Shown piece by piece: positions 46,277 to 55,665 of a stretch of DNA of 64,000 bases (positions are counted from its first letter, which is position 1; every line of letters starts with the position of its first letter). The notes under the pieces are model-generated. The model did not search any database. It was not told the DNA's origin and saw only the letters and a program-made list of their open reading frames with translations. Both the position numbers and the translations under genes were made by a program. Origin of the DNA: Bacteroides sp. (GTDB taxonomy: Bacteria; Bacteroidota; Bacteroidia; Bacteroidales; Bacteroidaceae); NCBI GenBank assembly GCA_021202275.1, contig JAJQDI010000009.1:472004-536003 (forward strand), given 5' to 3'.

Positions 46277-46794
46277 ACCTGAAAGTAAATTACCTCAATC
46301 TGGTGCGGCAGCTCGTCCCTCCGCACAAGCGACAGCCCAACCGGCTCAACTTTCTGCGGTCACTGCTCTATCCGTTGCAGAAACTCTTCAACAGCTTCCA
46401 GATCTGGCGCGAACATTCGCGTATGATGGTCAACGTGAACTCACAGACCGCTATTCTGCTGGGATACCTGCGCCGGAAGTACAACGAACCGAATATCCGC
46501 ATCGAGACATTCAACAACCGTCTTCTGCTGGTAGGGCTGCTCCGGGAAGGAAGTGCCATGTGGCCCGGATTCAGTCTTAACGAAGAGGATCTGCTTGTCC
46601 ACGAACCGGAAGAGGGAGACAAAGAAGAATACCTCTACCTGCAACCCGTAGCCCTGGAGTATGAAATGGAAGAGAAATACAACGGAGCAGACTTTATTGT
46701 CTATATTCCCTACACAGTAGATAAAGACCAGATCACCGCCGAAATAGAGAAATACAAACAAGTTTTATTAAAATACATAATCATACAGGAATGA
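46273..46794 (+). CDS. baseplate wedge protein (gpI-like position)
   Basis: 173 residues. Position after baseplate J and before the fibre fits gpI, the protein that anchors fibres to the baseplate. Sequence includes LRSLLYPLQKLFNSFQIWRE and IETFNNRLLLVGLLREG. The match is by order, not by a clear signature. Its stop overlaps the fibre start. Confidence 0.55.
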   Translation: MNLKVNYLNLVRQLVPPHKRQPNRLNFLRSLLYPLQKLFNSFQIWREHSRMMVNVNSQTAILLGYLRRKYNEPNIRIETFNNRLLLVGLLREGSAMWPGFSLNEEDLLVHEPEEGDKEEYLYLQPVALEYEMEEKYNGADFIVYIPYTVDKDQITAEIEKYKQVLLKYIIIQE

Positions 46795-48725
46795 AAAGAC
46801 ATATACAAACAACCGGTATACGCCAGTGGGCGGGCGAAGACCTACTCGAACTGCAATCAGAACCTCTGAAAGCCATTGATAATTTCTTTGCCGAATACGG
46901 CAGTTGCGTACTCCGCGGATGCAGCCTCACCGATAACGGCGATGGAACTTTCCGCATTGCTCCGGGCCTGGTAGCTCTGGAAGGTAAAGACGTGGATCAG
47001 CAACCCGTGTTTATGGTAGTACCCTTCGCTGGTACAGAGTCTACCACCCTGCCTGTCTATCTGACCCTGGATCATACGATAATCAGACGTACCTATGTAG
47101 ATGACAGACTGAAACCGATCACTTATGACTACCAGGCAGTACTCTCCTCTGTAAGACCCGAAGATGGCATCTGCCTGGAACTATCGGAAGACTACTTTCC
47201 CCGATTTACGGATGTGATCCAAGATCCCGAACACCGGTTCTTCACGGACGCGGAACGGGAAATGCTGAACCAGCATGATGCAGATATCGAACGGATCGAT
47301 CGGAAAGATGCGGAACAAGACGGTAGACTGGATAACCATGATCAGGAAATCCAACGAATTGATACCAAAGACGCAGAGCAAGATAACAGGCTCAACGACC
47401 ATGATAAGGAAATCGAACGAATTGACTTGAAGGATGCGGAACAAGACGGTAGACTGGATGATCACGATGCAGATATCGAACGGATTGATCTCAAAGATGC
47501 GGAACAGGATGGCAGACTGGATGGTCATGATAGTGACATCAAGCAGATAAATAGTAAAGACGAAGAGCAAGACAGTAGACTGGATGATCACGATGCAGAT
47601 ATCAAAGAGATAAACAATAAAGACGAAGAACAGGACAACAAACTGGATGGTCATGACGAAGACATTAAAAAAATCAACGAAAAAGATAAGGAACAAGATA
47701 ACAGACTGAATGATCACGATGAGGAAATTAAACAAATAGGTCTGAAAAATGAAGAACAAGACAACAGGTTGGATGGCCATGATGAAAACATCAGAGAGAT
47801 GGTTCTGAAAGATACAGATCAAGACAGCAGACTAAATAATCACGATAATGACATCAAAGAGATCCAACTCAAAAATGCAGAACAAGACAGCAGACTAAAT
47901 GGTCACGATACTGACATTAAAGAGATAAACAATAAAGACGAAGAACAGGACAACAAACTGGATGGTCATGACGAAGACATTAAAAAAATCAACGAAAAAG
48001 ATAAGGAGCAAGATGACAGACTGAATGATCACGATACAGACATGGATCAGATTCAGAAGAAAGATGCAGAACAAGACAACAAACTGAAGGAACATAGCGA
48101 TGAGATCGAAAAGATCAATCTGAAAGATACAGGACAAGACAGTCGATTAGATAGGCATGATTTAGAGATTGAACAAATCAATAACAAAGATATACAACAG
48201 GATGACAGGCTGAATAAGCACGATAAGGATCTTGAGCAGATATCTCTAAAGGATTAGGAACAAGACAATAGATTGGATGAAGTTACCATCGGCAGAATAA
48301 ATGATTTTCAACTCAGTGGCTCCGGAAATGCAATAACAAACGCAACCTACCAACGTGAAAAAGGAACGCTGTCATTTGTCAAAGAATCTACTTTCCTGCT
48401 TGCCAATGAAAATGCAGTCTCGGCATCTAAATTGAAAGATTCCCGAACATTCGCACTCTCAGGAGCAGTCACCGGAACTGCAACCCCGTTTGACGGAACT
48501 GCCAATATTACAATTCCCGTTACTGAAGTAGAGGCAACAAAACTGACCGGAAAAGTAGCACCGGAAAGATTGGACGGAGTATACAACATTGACATATCCG
48601 GCAAAGCGGCTACCCTTCTCAATAGCAAAGATCAAAGCACAGGAGTTAAATTCTGGATCGGATCGCTATCTGAGTACCAGGCTATTGCTCAAAAAGACAA
48701 CAATACCATTTACCACATTATATGA
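46791..48725 (+). CDS. tail fibre with 21-residue coiled-coil repeats, interrupted by TAG
   Basis: The N-terminal 145 residues (MKRHIQTTGIRQWAGEDLL onward) resemble a baseplate-attachment domain. Residues from about 165 on consist of 15 full 21-residue repeats of the type DAEQDGRLDNHDQEIQRIDTK (63 bp each), a trimer-forming coiled coil. At 48255-48257 the repeat frame hits TAG (LKD, then stop), but the same frame goes on with EQDNRLDEVTIGRIND and a beta-rich tip ending at 48725. The upstream part alone is 488 residues, the whole 644. Fibres of this kind choose the target cell. Confidence 0.75.
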
Positions 48726-48731
48726 TCAGGT

Positions 48732-49214
48732 ATGTATTACATAGGACAAAATTTAGTTAAGCAGATTTTCAAAGGCGAAAACGAGATCAAATATATCTAT
48801 ACCGGAGATCACTTGATATATCCCAATAGGTATACCATTGGATTTCATGTAACCGGCCCCGGCATATATGACCTATCTCTGTTCAACGCAGACACACAGG
48901 AGATGGTTAGCGCCCTCTATGGCGTATCTAATACAAATGCGGTTTGTGACATCCTATACGGTACAAAATACTATTTTGTAATATCTGATCCTGCGTCAAG
49001 ATACCAGGAACATAAGTCTGGGATATTTAACGTAACAGAAGATTATATCCATTATGTCACCATGGAGTTAAAGAAGATCACCCTAACCTTCACGGTCGAC
49101 CCGGAAGATGCACAGGTAATACTCACTACAACCCCCTTATTCTACACACTGAATATAACCGCAGTGGACAAAAATGGAAATGAAATTCCGGATGCTACGG
49201 TAACATTTCAATGA
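48732..49214 (+). CDS. fibre-tip/adhesin-like protein, part 1
   Basis: 160 residues. Starts MYYIGQNLVKQIFKGENEI, then beta modules and ends in NGNEIPDATVTFQ before a TGA. The ending is like the PEGA-type repeat end NPTPSDATVTFN of the next frame, suggesting the three frames 48732-50180 were once one longer protein. It is in the fibre region of the contractile tail. Confidence 0.5.
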   Translation: MYYIGQNLVKQIFKGENEIKYIYTGDHLIYPNRYTIGFHVTGPGIYDLSLFNADTQEMVSALYGVSNTNAVCDILYGTKYYFVISDPASRYQEHKSGIFNVTEDYIHYVTMELKKITLTFTVDPEDAQVILTTTPLFYTLNITAVDKNGNEIPDATVTFQ

Positions 49215-49276
49215 TATATGGCGGATAGAGATCTTTTATGAATATAAAGTTCCAACAAAAAAAATAAATACTCCAT

Positions 49277-49540
49277 ATGAAAACGAAACCAACAGATGCC
49301 AAACCAACGGCAACAAACCCAGAAAAAATTCCCGCTGTACAAGTGATGGCAGGTACAAACCAGATAACGGTAGATTACGGTACCACCGTTTACTTTTACA
49401 TCTCCAGAGAAGGACATAGGATCCGGACTGGTAGCCATGTGGCTACCAAGGACGAGACGATACAGATTTCACTTGAAAAACTAAAGTATACATTAACCAT
49501 TAACCCTACACCGTCCGACGCGACGGTCACATTCAATTAA
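49277..49540 (+). CDS. fibre-tip/adhesin-like protein, part 2
   Basis: 87 residues with ITVDYGTTVYFYISREGH and YTLTINPTPSDATVTFN, then TAA. One base less in AATTAAG (49538-49544) would connect it as DATVTFNKTMASKQYEYG to the next frame. The sequence is of the PEGA or Ig-like beta-repeat type. Confidence 0.45.
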   Translation: MKTKPTDAKPTATNPEKIPAVQVMAGTNQITVDYGTTVYFYISREGHRIRTGSHVATKDETIQISLEKLKYTLTINPTPSDATVTFN

Positions 49541-49544
49541 GACA

Positions 49545-50180
49545 ATGGCAAGTAAACAATATGAATACGGACAGCAGGCAACAGTAACTGTGGCCGCGCC
49601 TGGTTATCAAACCCAAACAAAGATCTATACGATAACCGGAGATACAGAAGACAGCATTGTATTGGAGAGAACATCCATTACCCTGACTATACGTATACTG
49701 AATTCTCTTTCTGAGCGTCCTACAATAACAGTAACAGATCTGGGTGGTTCCCTGCTTCCTTACTTTATTCTGAAAGATATCTACTATGAATGTACCCTGA
49801 CCCTGGAACCTGGTCAAAGCATTAGTTGGGTCATAAGAGCAACCGGATATCGAAATGAGCAGGGATTGTACGTAGCAGGCGATACGGACGAATTGAGGGA
49901 AATTACCCTTACAGAAAACTCAGTAAATCCGCCTATAGACCCAACTTATACCATAACTTTCCGTAGTCAGTCGACACGTTATTATAACTACATAATCGTG
50001 GCCCATAGAAATAATGAATCGTTAGCACAGCAAGCCTTGTCAAATTCGGAGGGAGTGGCCACTATGTCGGGCTTTTATGTTGGAGATGTGGTCACATGGA
50101 CGGCAAGAGCAGATCTTGACGGATTGGAAACCAGCGGCAAACTACCGATCACAGGCAATCATACTGTAAATATATTCTGA
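49545..50180 (+). CDS. fibre-tip/adhesin-like protein, part 3
   Basis: 211 residues; begins MASKQYEYGQQATVTVAAPG, repeated beta modules (GYQTQTKIYTITGD, PGQSISWVIRATGY), ends in HTVNIF. Closes the contractile-tail operon; a strong terminator follows at 50387-50441. Probably a receptor-binding or structural tip element. Confidence 0.5.
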   Translation: MASKQYEYGQQATVTVAAPGYQTQTKIYTITGDTEDSIVLERTSITLTIRILNSLSERPTITVTDLGGSLLPYFILKDIYYECTLTLEPGQSISWVIRATGYRNEQGLYVAGDTDELREITLTENSVNPPIDPTYTITFRSQSTRYYNYIIVAHRNNESLAQQALSNSEGVATMSGFYVGDVVTWTARADLDGLETSGKLPITGNHTVNIF

Positions 50181-50386
50181 TATGTTGTTCTGAAAATTAA
50201 CAAAGGATGGATTTATACACACGGGTGGAGTGCACAAAACGAATACATAGTATCTCATTTTAAAAACAGAACACATACGATGTATAGCAATACCCTCCCA
50301 CACGCTGTATAAACAGGAAGAAGAAGTCTCCATATACAATTTGATTTTCAGAAACCTTTCAGCTTGAAAACTTGATTGAAGTAACA

Positions 50387-50441
50387 CCTCCTTGTTTCGG
50401 TGCTTTTTAATAGAAAAGCACTTCAAACAAGGAGGTTTTTT
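50387..50441 (+). terminator. terminator of contractile tail operon
   Basis: CCTCCTTGTTT (50387-50397) pairs with AAACAAGGAGG (50425-50435), inner stem GTGCTTTT with AAAAGCAC, and a T6 run after it. It lies about 200 bp after the last fibre gene. Confidence 0.85.
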
Positions 50442-50766
50442 CCATGTATATCTACCTATCAAAAGGAAACCTGGCGCCTGTGGATCTATACTCTCAAAAC
50501 CCCATAAAAAACTTTGGGAGTACAGACCGCAGGATGCCCCGTTCACGGATCTGCTGTTACGATTTTGTCTGGTCAAACAATCCCTACCGTACTTCCTGAT
50601 ATAATTTTATACAAATCCTGTTTCCTTCACCCCTCATTTATTTGAACCTCATTCAGAATCTCTGATTCAGACCCTGCATACTTTCCATACAAAGAAAATA
50701 CAATAAACATTTGTTAACCCCATAACCATCCTCCGCTTTTTCTTGTTATCTTTGGAACCGTTTTAC

Positions 50767-51828
50767 ATGACCCAATCAACAAGACATATGACCCGGAAAA
50801 CCAAACAAATACTCTGGATATCCCTGGCTGTGATCCTGCTGACAGGAGCAGCCGTAGCCGGCTATGGCTATCACCTGATATTTGCCCCGCAATTTCACCC
50901 GAAAGAGACCGTTTATATCTATATAGACCGGGATGACGATGCGGATTCGGTCTATCACAAACTCCGCTCCACCGTCGGAGAGACAGGCAACCTGAAAGGC
51001 TTTTACTGGCTGGCTGGCAACAAAAACTACCCGCGCAACATCCGGCCCGGTCGTTATGCTATCCGTCCGGGAGACAACGCGCTGGATGTATACCGTCGTC
51101 TGTCGCGCGGGTCACAGGAGCCCATCAATCTGACCATCAACAGTGTGCGTACCACGGGCGATCTGGCCCGGCAACTGAGCCGGCAACTGATGATCGACTC
51201 TACGGAAATAGCTTCCCGGTTAAATGATCCGCAATACATTGCCCGCCTGGGATATACTCCGGAGACTCTGCCCGCTCTGGTGATCCCAGAGACCTACCAG
51301 GTCTACTGGACCATTCCGGCCGACGATCTCATCGCCCGCCTGCGCAAGGAGAACGAACGTTTCTGGAACACAGACCGCCTTGCCAAAGCCCAGGCCATCC
51401 ACCTGACCCCCGAAGAGATAGTCACCCTGGCCTCCATTGTAGAAGAAGAGACAAAAAATATGGCCGAGATGCCCACCGTAGCCGGACTCTATCTCAACCG
51501 CCTGCACCGGGGCATGAAGCTGGAAGCAGACCCTACGGTGAAGTATGCCATGCAGGACTTTGCCCTGCGCCGGGTACTCAATCGCCATCTGGAGACTGAG
51601 TCGCCCTACAATACCTATCGCAACACCGGGCTGCCTCCCGGCCCCATTCGTTACCCCTCCAAACAGGCCATTGAAAGCGTGCTCAACTATCAGAAGCATG
51701 ATTACCTCTTTATGTGTGCCAAAGAAGACTTCTCCGGCACACACAACTTTGCCCGCACCCTGGCAGAGCACAACCGCAACAGCGAACGCTACCGCCGGGC
51801 ACTCAACGAACGAAAGATCTTCCATTGA
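50767..51828 (+). CDS. mltG: endolytic murein transglycosylase MltG
   Basis: 353 residues from ATG 50767 (ATG 50788 equally possible). Membrane anchor near residue 15-33 (ILWISLAVILLTGAAVAGYG), then a YceG-like fold with the catalytic segment TLASIVEEETKN and phrase LEADPTVKYAMQDFALRR, LPPGPIRYPSKQAIESVLNY. MltG cuts nascent peptidoglycan chains. A chromosomal gene, intact. Confidence 0.9.
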   Translation: MTQSTRHMTRKTKQILWISLAVILLTGAAVAGYGYHLIFAPQFHPKETVYIYIDRDDDADSVYHKLRSTVGETGNLKGFYWLAGNKNYPRNIRPGRYAIRPGDNALDVYRRLSRGSQEPINLTINSVRTTGDLARQLSRQLMIDSTEIASRLNDPQYIARLGYTPETLPALVIPETYQVYWTIPADDLIARLRKENERFWNTDRLAKAQAIHLTPEEIVTLASIVEEETKNMAEMPTVAGLYLNRLHRGMKLEADPTVKYAMQDFALRRVLNRHLETESPYNTYRNTGLPPGPIRYPSKQAIESVLNYQKHDYLFMCAKEDFSGTHNFARTLAEHNRNSERYRRALNERKIFH

Positions 51829-51964
51829 TATTCCAAACGTATAGTATATTTCTATTACCTACTCAGAAATAAAAGAATCAACTCTACACCTGTTTCTCCA
51901 TACCCTCCGGAAAGCAGGCGGAATTTTTCCTATACTCCAATCCCATCTGCTGAGCACAGACCCG

Positions 51965-52140
51965 GATCTCTTCTGTAGAGACACAAAGAGATTTACGATT
52001 TACTCCCTTCGGCCATGACCTCTTATTTGATTATTAACATCAAGGAACGTTGACGATGTAGGATTGAAATTACAGAAAGAATATGTTTGTAAATCCCTAT
52101 ATATGCAAACATACGAGATGCATACTTGCGTCTCAGCACA
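51965..52140 (+). repeat. dispersed intergenic repeat, copy 3
   Basis: Shares with 27830-28085 the phrases AGAGATTTACGATTTACTCCC, CATGACC, GAAATTACAGAAAGAATATG, TTTGTAAATCCCTAT and CATACTTGCGTCTC. Confidence 0.65.
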
Positions 52141-52498
52141 ACGGTCAGGAACATACCATACAGAGTAGCCACACTGTGAAAAAATCCCTGATCCGTAGAC
52201 GCACTATAGAAATGCACAGTTCATGGGACACACGGCGAAGACGCAAATATGCGTCTCTCCCTGAAACCCTCACTCCCTCCCATCACCCCATAACATGTAA
52301 TCTCCTCATTTTTTCTCCCGAATGTCAGGAAAAACAGGGGTAAAAGTGTATATTTGCACGGAAAGTATCCCGTTTTCCTGTATTATAACACAGGAAAAAC
52401 AAACAATCTTCCGACAAAGTGTCGAAGCCCCTCCGAGATACCGGAAGGGGTGAACTGTAAACCATGAATAAACACAACCTATCCATAAAAAACTATTT

Positions 52499-54094
52499 AT
52501 GAGCAAGCAACTCTTACTTGGCGACGAAGCCATCGCGCAGGCCGCCCTCGACGCCGGACTATCGGGTGTCTACGCCTATCCGGGCACCCCCTCTACCGAG
52601 ATCACCGAATACATACAAGCCGCTCCCATTACCGCCGAACGGGGCATTCACAGCCGCTGGGCCGCCAACGAAAAGACTGCGATGGAAGCGGCACTGGGTA
52701 TGTCTTTCGTGGGTAAACGGGCCCTGGTCTGTATGAAACACGTAGGGATGAATGTGGCAGCCGACTGCTTTGTCAACTCCGCCGTCACCGGGGTTCATGG
52801 CGGACTGTTGGTGCTGGCAGCCGACGATCCGGGCATGCACTCTTCCCAGAACGAACAGGACAGCCGGTTCTACGGTGACTTCTCCCTGATACCCATGTAC
52901 GAGCCTGGCAACCAGCAGGAAGCGTACGACATGGTTTACAACGGATTTGAATTTTCCGAACAGATCGGCGAACCGGTCCTGGTATGTATCGTCACCCGTC
53001 TGGCCCACTCCCGTGCCGGTGTAGAGCGCAAACCGCAAAAAGAGATGAACCCCCTCTCCTTCAGCGAAGATCCCCGGCAATTCATCTTGCTGCCCGGCAA
53101 TGCCCGCAAACGCTACCGGATGCTGTTGGAACGGCAGGAAGAGTTTGTCCGCGCTTCCGAAGAGTCTCCCTACAACCGATATATCGACGGCCCGGACAAG
53201 AAACTTGGTATCGTGGCCTGTGGCATCGGCTACAACTACCTGATGGAGAATTATCCCGACGGTTGTCCCCACCCCGTACTCAAGATCGGCCAATACCCTT
53301 TGCCCAGGAAACAACTTCTCCGCCTGACCGAAGAATGCGAAGCCCTGTTGATCTTAGAAGACGGACAACCGTTTGTAGAAAAACAACTCAAAGGATACCT
53401 TGGCCTGGGACTTACGGTACACGGCCGTATGGACGGTACCCTGTCTCCCGACGGAGAACTCACTCCCGATACAGTGGCCTGCGCCTTAGGCATCACCTGC
53501 GAATCCCTGTTCACCGTACCCGAACTGGTAGAGATGCGCCCCCCTGCCCTGTGCGACGGTTGCGGACACCGCGATGTCTACGCCATACTCACCGAAATAC
53601 TCCGCACGGAATATCCCGACCATAAAGTATTCAGCGACATCGGCTGCTATACCCTGGGAGCCAACGCCCCTTTCAACGCCATCCATTCCTGTGTGGATAT
53701 GGGTGCCTCCATTACCATGGCCAAAGGAGCTGCCGACGGCGGCCTCTTCCCTTCGGTGGCAGTGATCGGCGACTCTACCTTTACCCATTCGGGCATCACC
53801 GGATTGCTCGACTGTGTCAATGAAAACAGCAACGTAGTGATCGTGATCTCGGACAACGAGACCACGGCCATGACCGGTGGTCAGGACTCGGCAGGCACCG
53901 GACGCCTCGAAGCCATCTGTGTCGGCGTAGGGGTCGATCCGGATCATATCCGCGTGGTAGTTCCTCTGAAAAAAAACCACGAAGAGATGCGTCAGCTGAT
54001 CCGCGAAGAGATCCGGTATCCCGGCGTATCGGTCATCATCCCCCGCAGAGAGTGTATCCAGACATTAACCCGCAAGAAAAAGGCAAGCAAGTAA
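52499..54094 (+). CDS. iorA: indolepyruvate:ferredoxin oxidoreductase, alpha subunit
   Basis: 531 residues. Pyruvate-ferredoxin-type N-terminal domain (LSGVYAYPGTPSTEITEYI; GMHSSQNEQDSR), C-terminal thiamine-diphosphate binding domain (PALCDGCGHRDVYAIL; GDSTFTHSGITGLLD; ISDNETTAMTGGQDS). It oxidises aromatic 2-oxoacids, mainly indolepyruvate, to acyl-CoA with ferredoxin as electron acceptor. The iorB gene follows. A hairpin CCCCTCCG...CGGAAGGGG is in the leader at 52430-52450. Confidence 0.93.
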   Translation: MSKQLLLGDEAIAQAALDAGLSGVYAYPGTPSTEITEYIQAAPITAERGIHSRWAANEKTAMEAALGMSFVGKRALVCMKHVGMNVAADCFVNSAVTGVHGGLLVLAADDPGMHSSQNEQDSRFYGDFSLIPMYEPGNQQEAYDMVYNGFEFSEQIGEPVLVCIVTRLAHSRAGVERKPQKEMNPLSFSEDPRQFILLPGNARKRYRMLLERQEEFVRASEESPYNRYIDGPDKKLGIVACGIGYNYLMENYPDGCPHPVLKIGQYPLPRKQLLRLTEECEALLILEDGQPFVEKQLKGYLGLGLTVHGRMDGTLSPDGELTPDTVACALGITCESLFTVPELVEMRPPALCDGCGHRDVYAILTEILRTEYPDHKVFSDIGCYTLGANAPFNAIHSCVDMGASITMAKGAADGGLFPSVAVIGDSTFTHSGITGLLDCVNENSNVVIVISDNETTAMTGGQDSAGTGRLEAICVGVGVDPDHIRVVVPLKKNHEEMRQLIREEIRYPGVSVIIPRRECIQTLTRKKKASK

Positions 54095-54188
54095 AGCACG
54101 GAACGAGCCTGAATCCCTCCTTCACCTCAAGAGAGGTATACGAACAACGGGTTAGAGACTACCTTAAGAAACATAAAATGTGTGCAAC

Positions 54189-54770
54189 ATGAAAAAAGAC
54201 ATTATACTATGCGGTGTGGGCGGACAAGGGATCCTCTCCATCGCTACCGTCATCGGAAAAGCAGCCCTCAGACAGGGTCTGTATATGAAACAGGCCGAAG
54301 TACATGGCATGAGCCAGCGGGGCGGCGATGTACAGTCGAACCTACGCATCAGCGACCAGCCCATTCACTCCGACCTGATCCCCCGGGGAAAGTGCGACCT
54401 GATCATCTCCCTCGAACCGATGGAAAGCCTGCGCTACCTTCCCTATCTCGGCCCTGAAGGATGGCTGGTGACCAACGAAACTCCGTTTGTCAACATCCCC
54501 AACTATCCCGATCATCAGGCCGTACTGGCAGAGATCGGCAAACTGCCCCGCAAAGTAGTGCTCAACGTAGATGCCATTGCCCGCGAAGCCGGATCGGTGC
54601 GCGTAGCCAATATCGTATTGCTGGGAGCTACCGTTCCGTTCCTGGGATTGGACTTTGAAGACATCCGCCAGAGCATCCGGGAGATCTTCGGACGCAAAGG
54701 AGAAGCCGTGGTAGAGATGAACCTGAAAGCCCTGGATGCCGGAAAGGCTATCTCAGGGAAAATTATATAG
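54189..54770 (+). CDS. iorB: indolepyruvate:ferredoxin oxidoreductase, beta subunit
   Basis: 193 residues from ATG 54189 (a GTG at 54180 adds three residues). Gamma-type pyruvate-ferredoxin oxidoreductase domain: ILCGVGGQGILSIATVIGKA, HGMSQRGGDVQSNLRI. Partner of iorA. The CoA ligase gene at 55666 suggests this locus handles arylacetate-CoA. Confidence 0.9.
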   Translation: MKKDIILCGVGGQGILSIATVIGKAALRQGLYMKQAEVHGMSQRGGDVQSNLRISDQPIHSDLIPRGKCDLIISLEPMESLRYLPYLGPEGWLVTNETPFVNIPNYPDHQAVLAEIGKLPRKVVLNVDAIAREAGSVRVANIVLLGATVPFLGLDFEDIRQSIREIFGRKGEAVVEMNLKALDAGKAISGKII

Positions 54771-54857
54771 AATTACTTATCCGAAAGAGGGAACAGACGG
54801 GTCCTGTCCTCAACAGCACGACACGTCCATTCCCTTTTCACCAGATCATATACGTAC

Positions 54858-55610
54858 ATGAAATACCTTCTGTTCTTCTTGGTTGTACCTTTTGTCTGTA
54901 TCAGTTGCAGTCAACCCCAGGAAAAGCCCTACAACGGATGGCCCAACCATCTTCTGAAAGGGAACGTCAGATCCATCCATTCCTCTTATTATCAGGCAGA
55001 CGCGTCAGGAAATCCGGGTTGGAAATGGAACATAGGAGACGATTCACAGACGTTTGACAGACAAGGCAACCTGCTGGTGCAACACACCTCCCTGGGAGAT
55101 GCCGACAGGCTACAAGCGAAAGTGGAATATACCTACCAGGAGGGAAAGCTGACCGGGTGGAACGCCTACAAGGGGGACACACTCATAGAAAGCGGGGTTT
55201 TTGATTACCAGGACAACCGGATCTCCGGCTCCCGCAAGTACGACGAAAAAGGAGAACAAGTCTACACCACCGTATACACATACAACGGAGATAAGATAGC
55301 CTCTATCACGGAATACAATTCCGGACAAGCCGTCGTTATGCAGACCACTTATCATTACAAAAACGAGATCCTTTCCTACAAAGTGACAGAGTTTCCTCTT
55401 TCCCGGGTATTCCGTAAAACGATCTACGATCCCAGCGGATGGGTAGAAACAGAGATACAGGCTGGATACACAGAAGGAGATACCCGCCACATCACGGAAA
55501 GCAGTACATACGAATATCTATTCGATGAAAAGGGCAACTGGATACAGTATACCCTGTTTGAAAACGGAGAGGCTCAACATATCCTGAAACGCGACATCGA
55601 ATATTTCTGA
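54858..55610 (+). CDS. lipoprotein with YD-like repeats
   Basis: 250 residues. Lipobox VVPFVCISC, cysteine around residue 17, then several YD/RHS-like repeats (TYQEGKLTGWNAY, FDEKGNWIQYTLFENG). Related families in Bacteroidales lie near RHS proteins; function not known. It lies between iorB and paaK in the same direction. Confidence 0.65.
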   Translation: MKYLLFFLVVPFVCISCSQPQEKPYNGWPNHLLKGNVRSIHSSYYQADASGNPGWKWNIGDDSQTFDRQGNLLVQHTSLGDADRLQAKVEYTYQEGKLTGWNAYKGDTLIESGVFDYQDNRISGSRKYDEKGEQVYTTVYTYNGDKIASITEYNSGQAVVMQTTYHYKNEILSYKVTEFPLSRVFRKTIYDPSGWVETEIQAGYTEGDTRHITESSTYEYLFDEKGNWIQYTLFENGEAQHILKRDIEYF

Positions 55611-55665
55611 CGCCTGTTCCTCCCCATCCGACGGATCACAGGCCAACCTTATTAAAACAGCACTT

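Noticed and set aside
44676..48257. TAG recoded as an amino acid by a phage-type alternative code
   Set aside because: Other genes in the window end with TAG, paaK is broken by TAA, and several lesions are frameshifts; a general code change is not supported.
36190..50180. Type VI secretion or extracellular injection system of the MAC/PVC kind
   Set aside because: No AAA+ ATPase, TssB/TssC pair, TssJLM membrane complex or PVC-like cargo block is present; the gene order is that of a phage tail.
46791..50180. Diversity-generating retroelement acting on the fibre
   Set aside because: No reverse transcriptase gene and no template/variable repeat pair with A-specific differences is seen; the fibre repeats are coiled-coil repeats.
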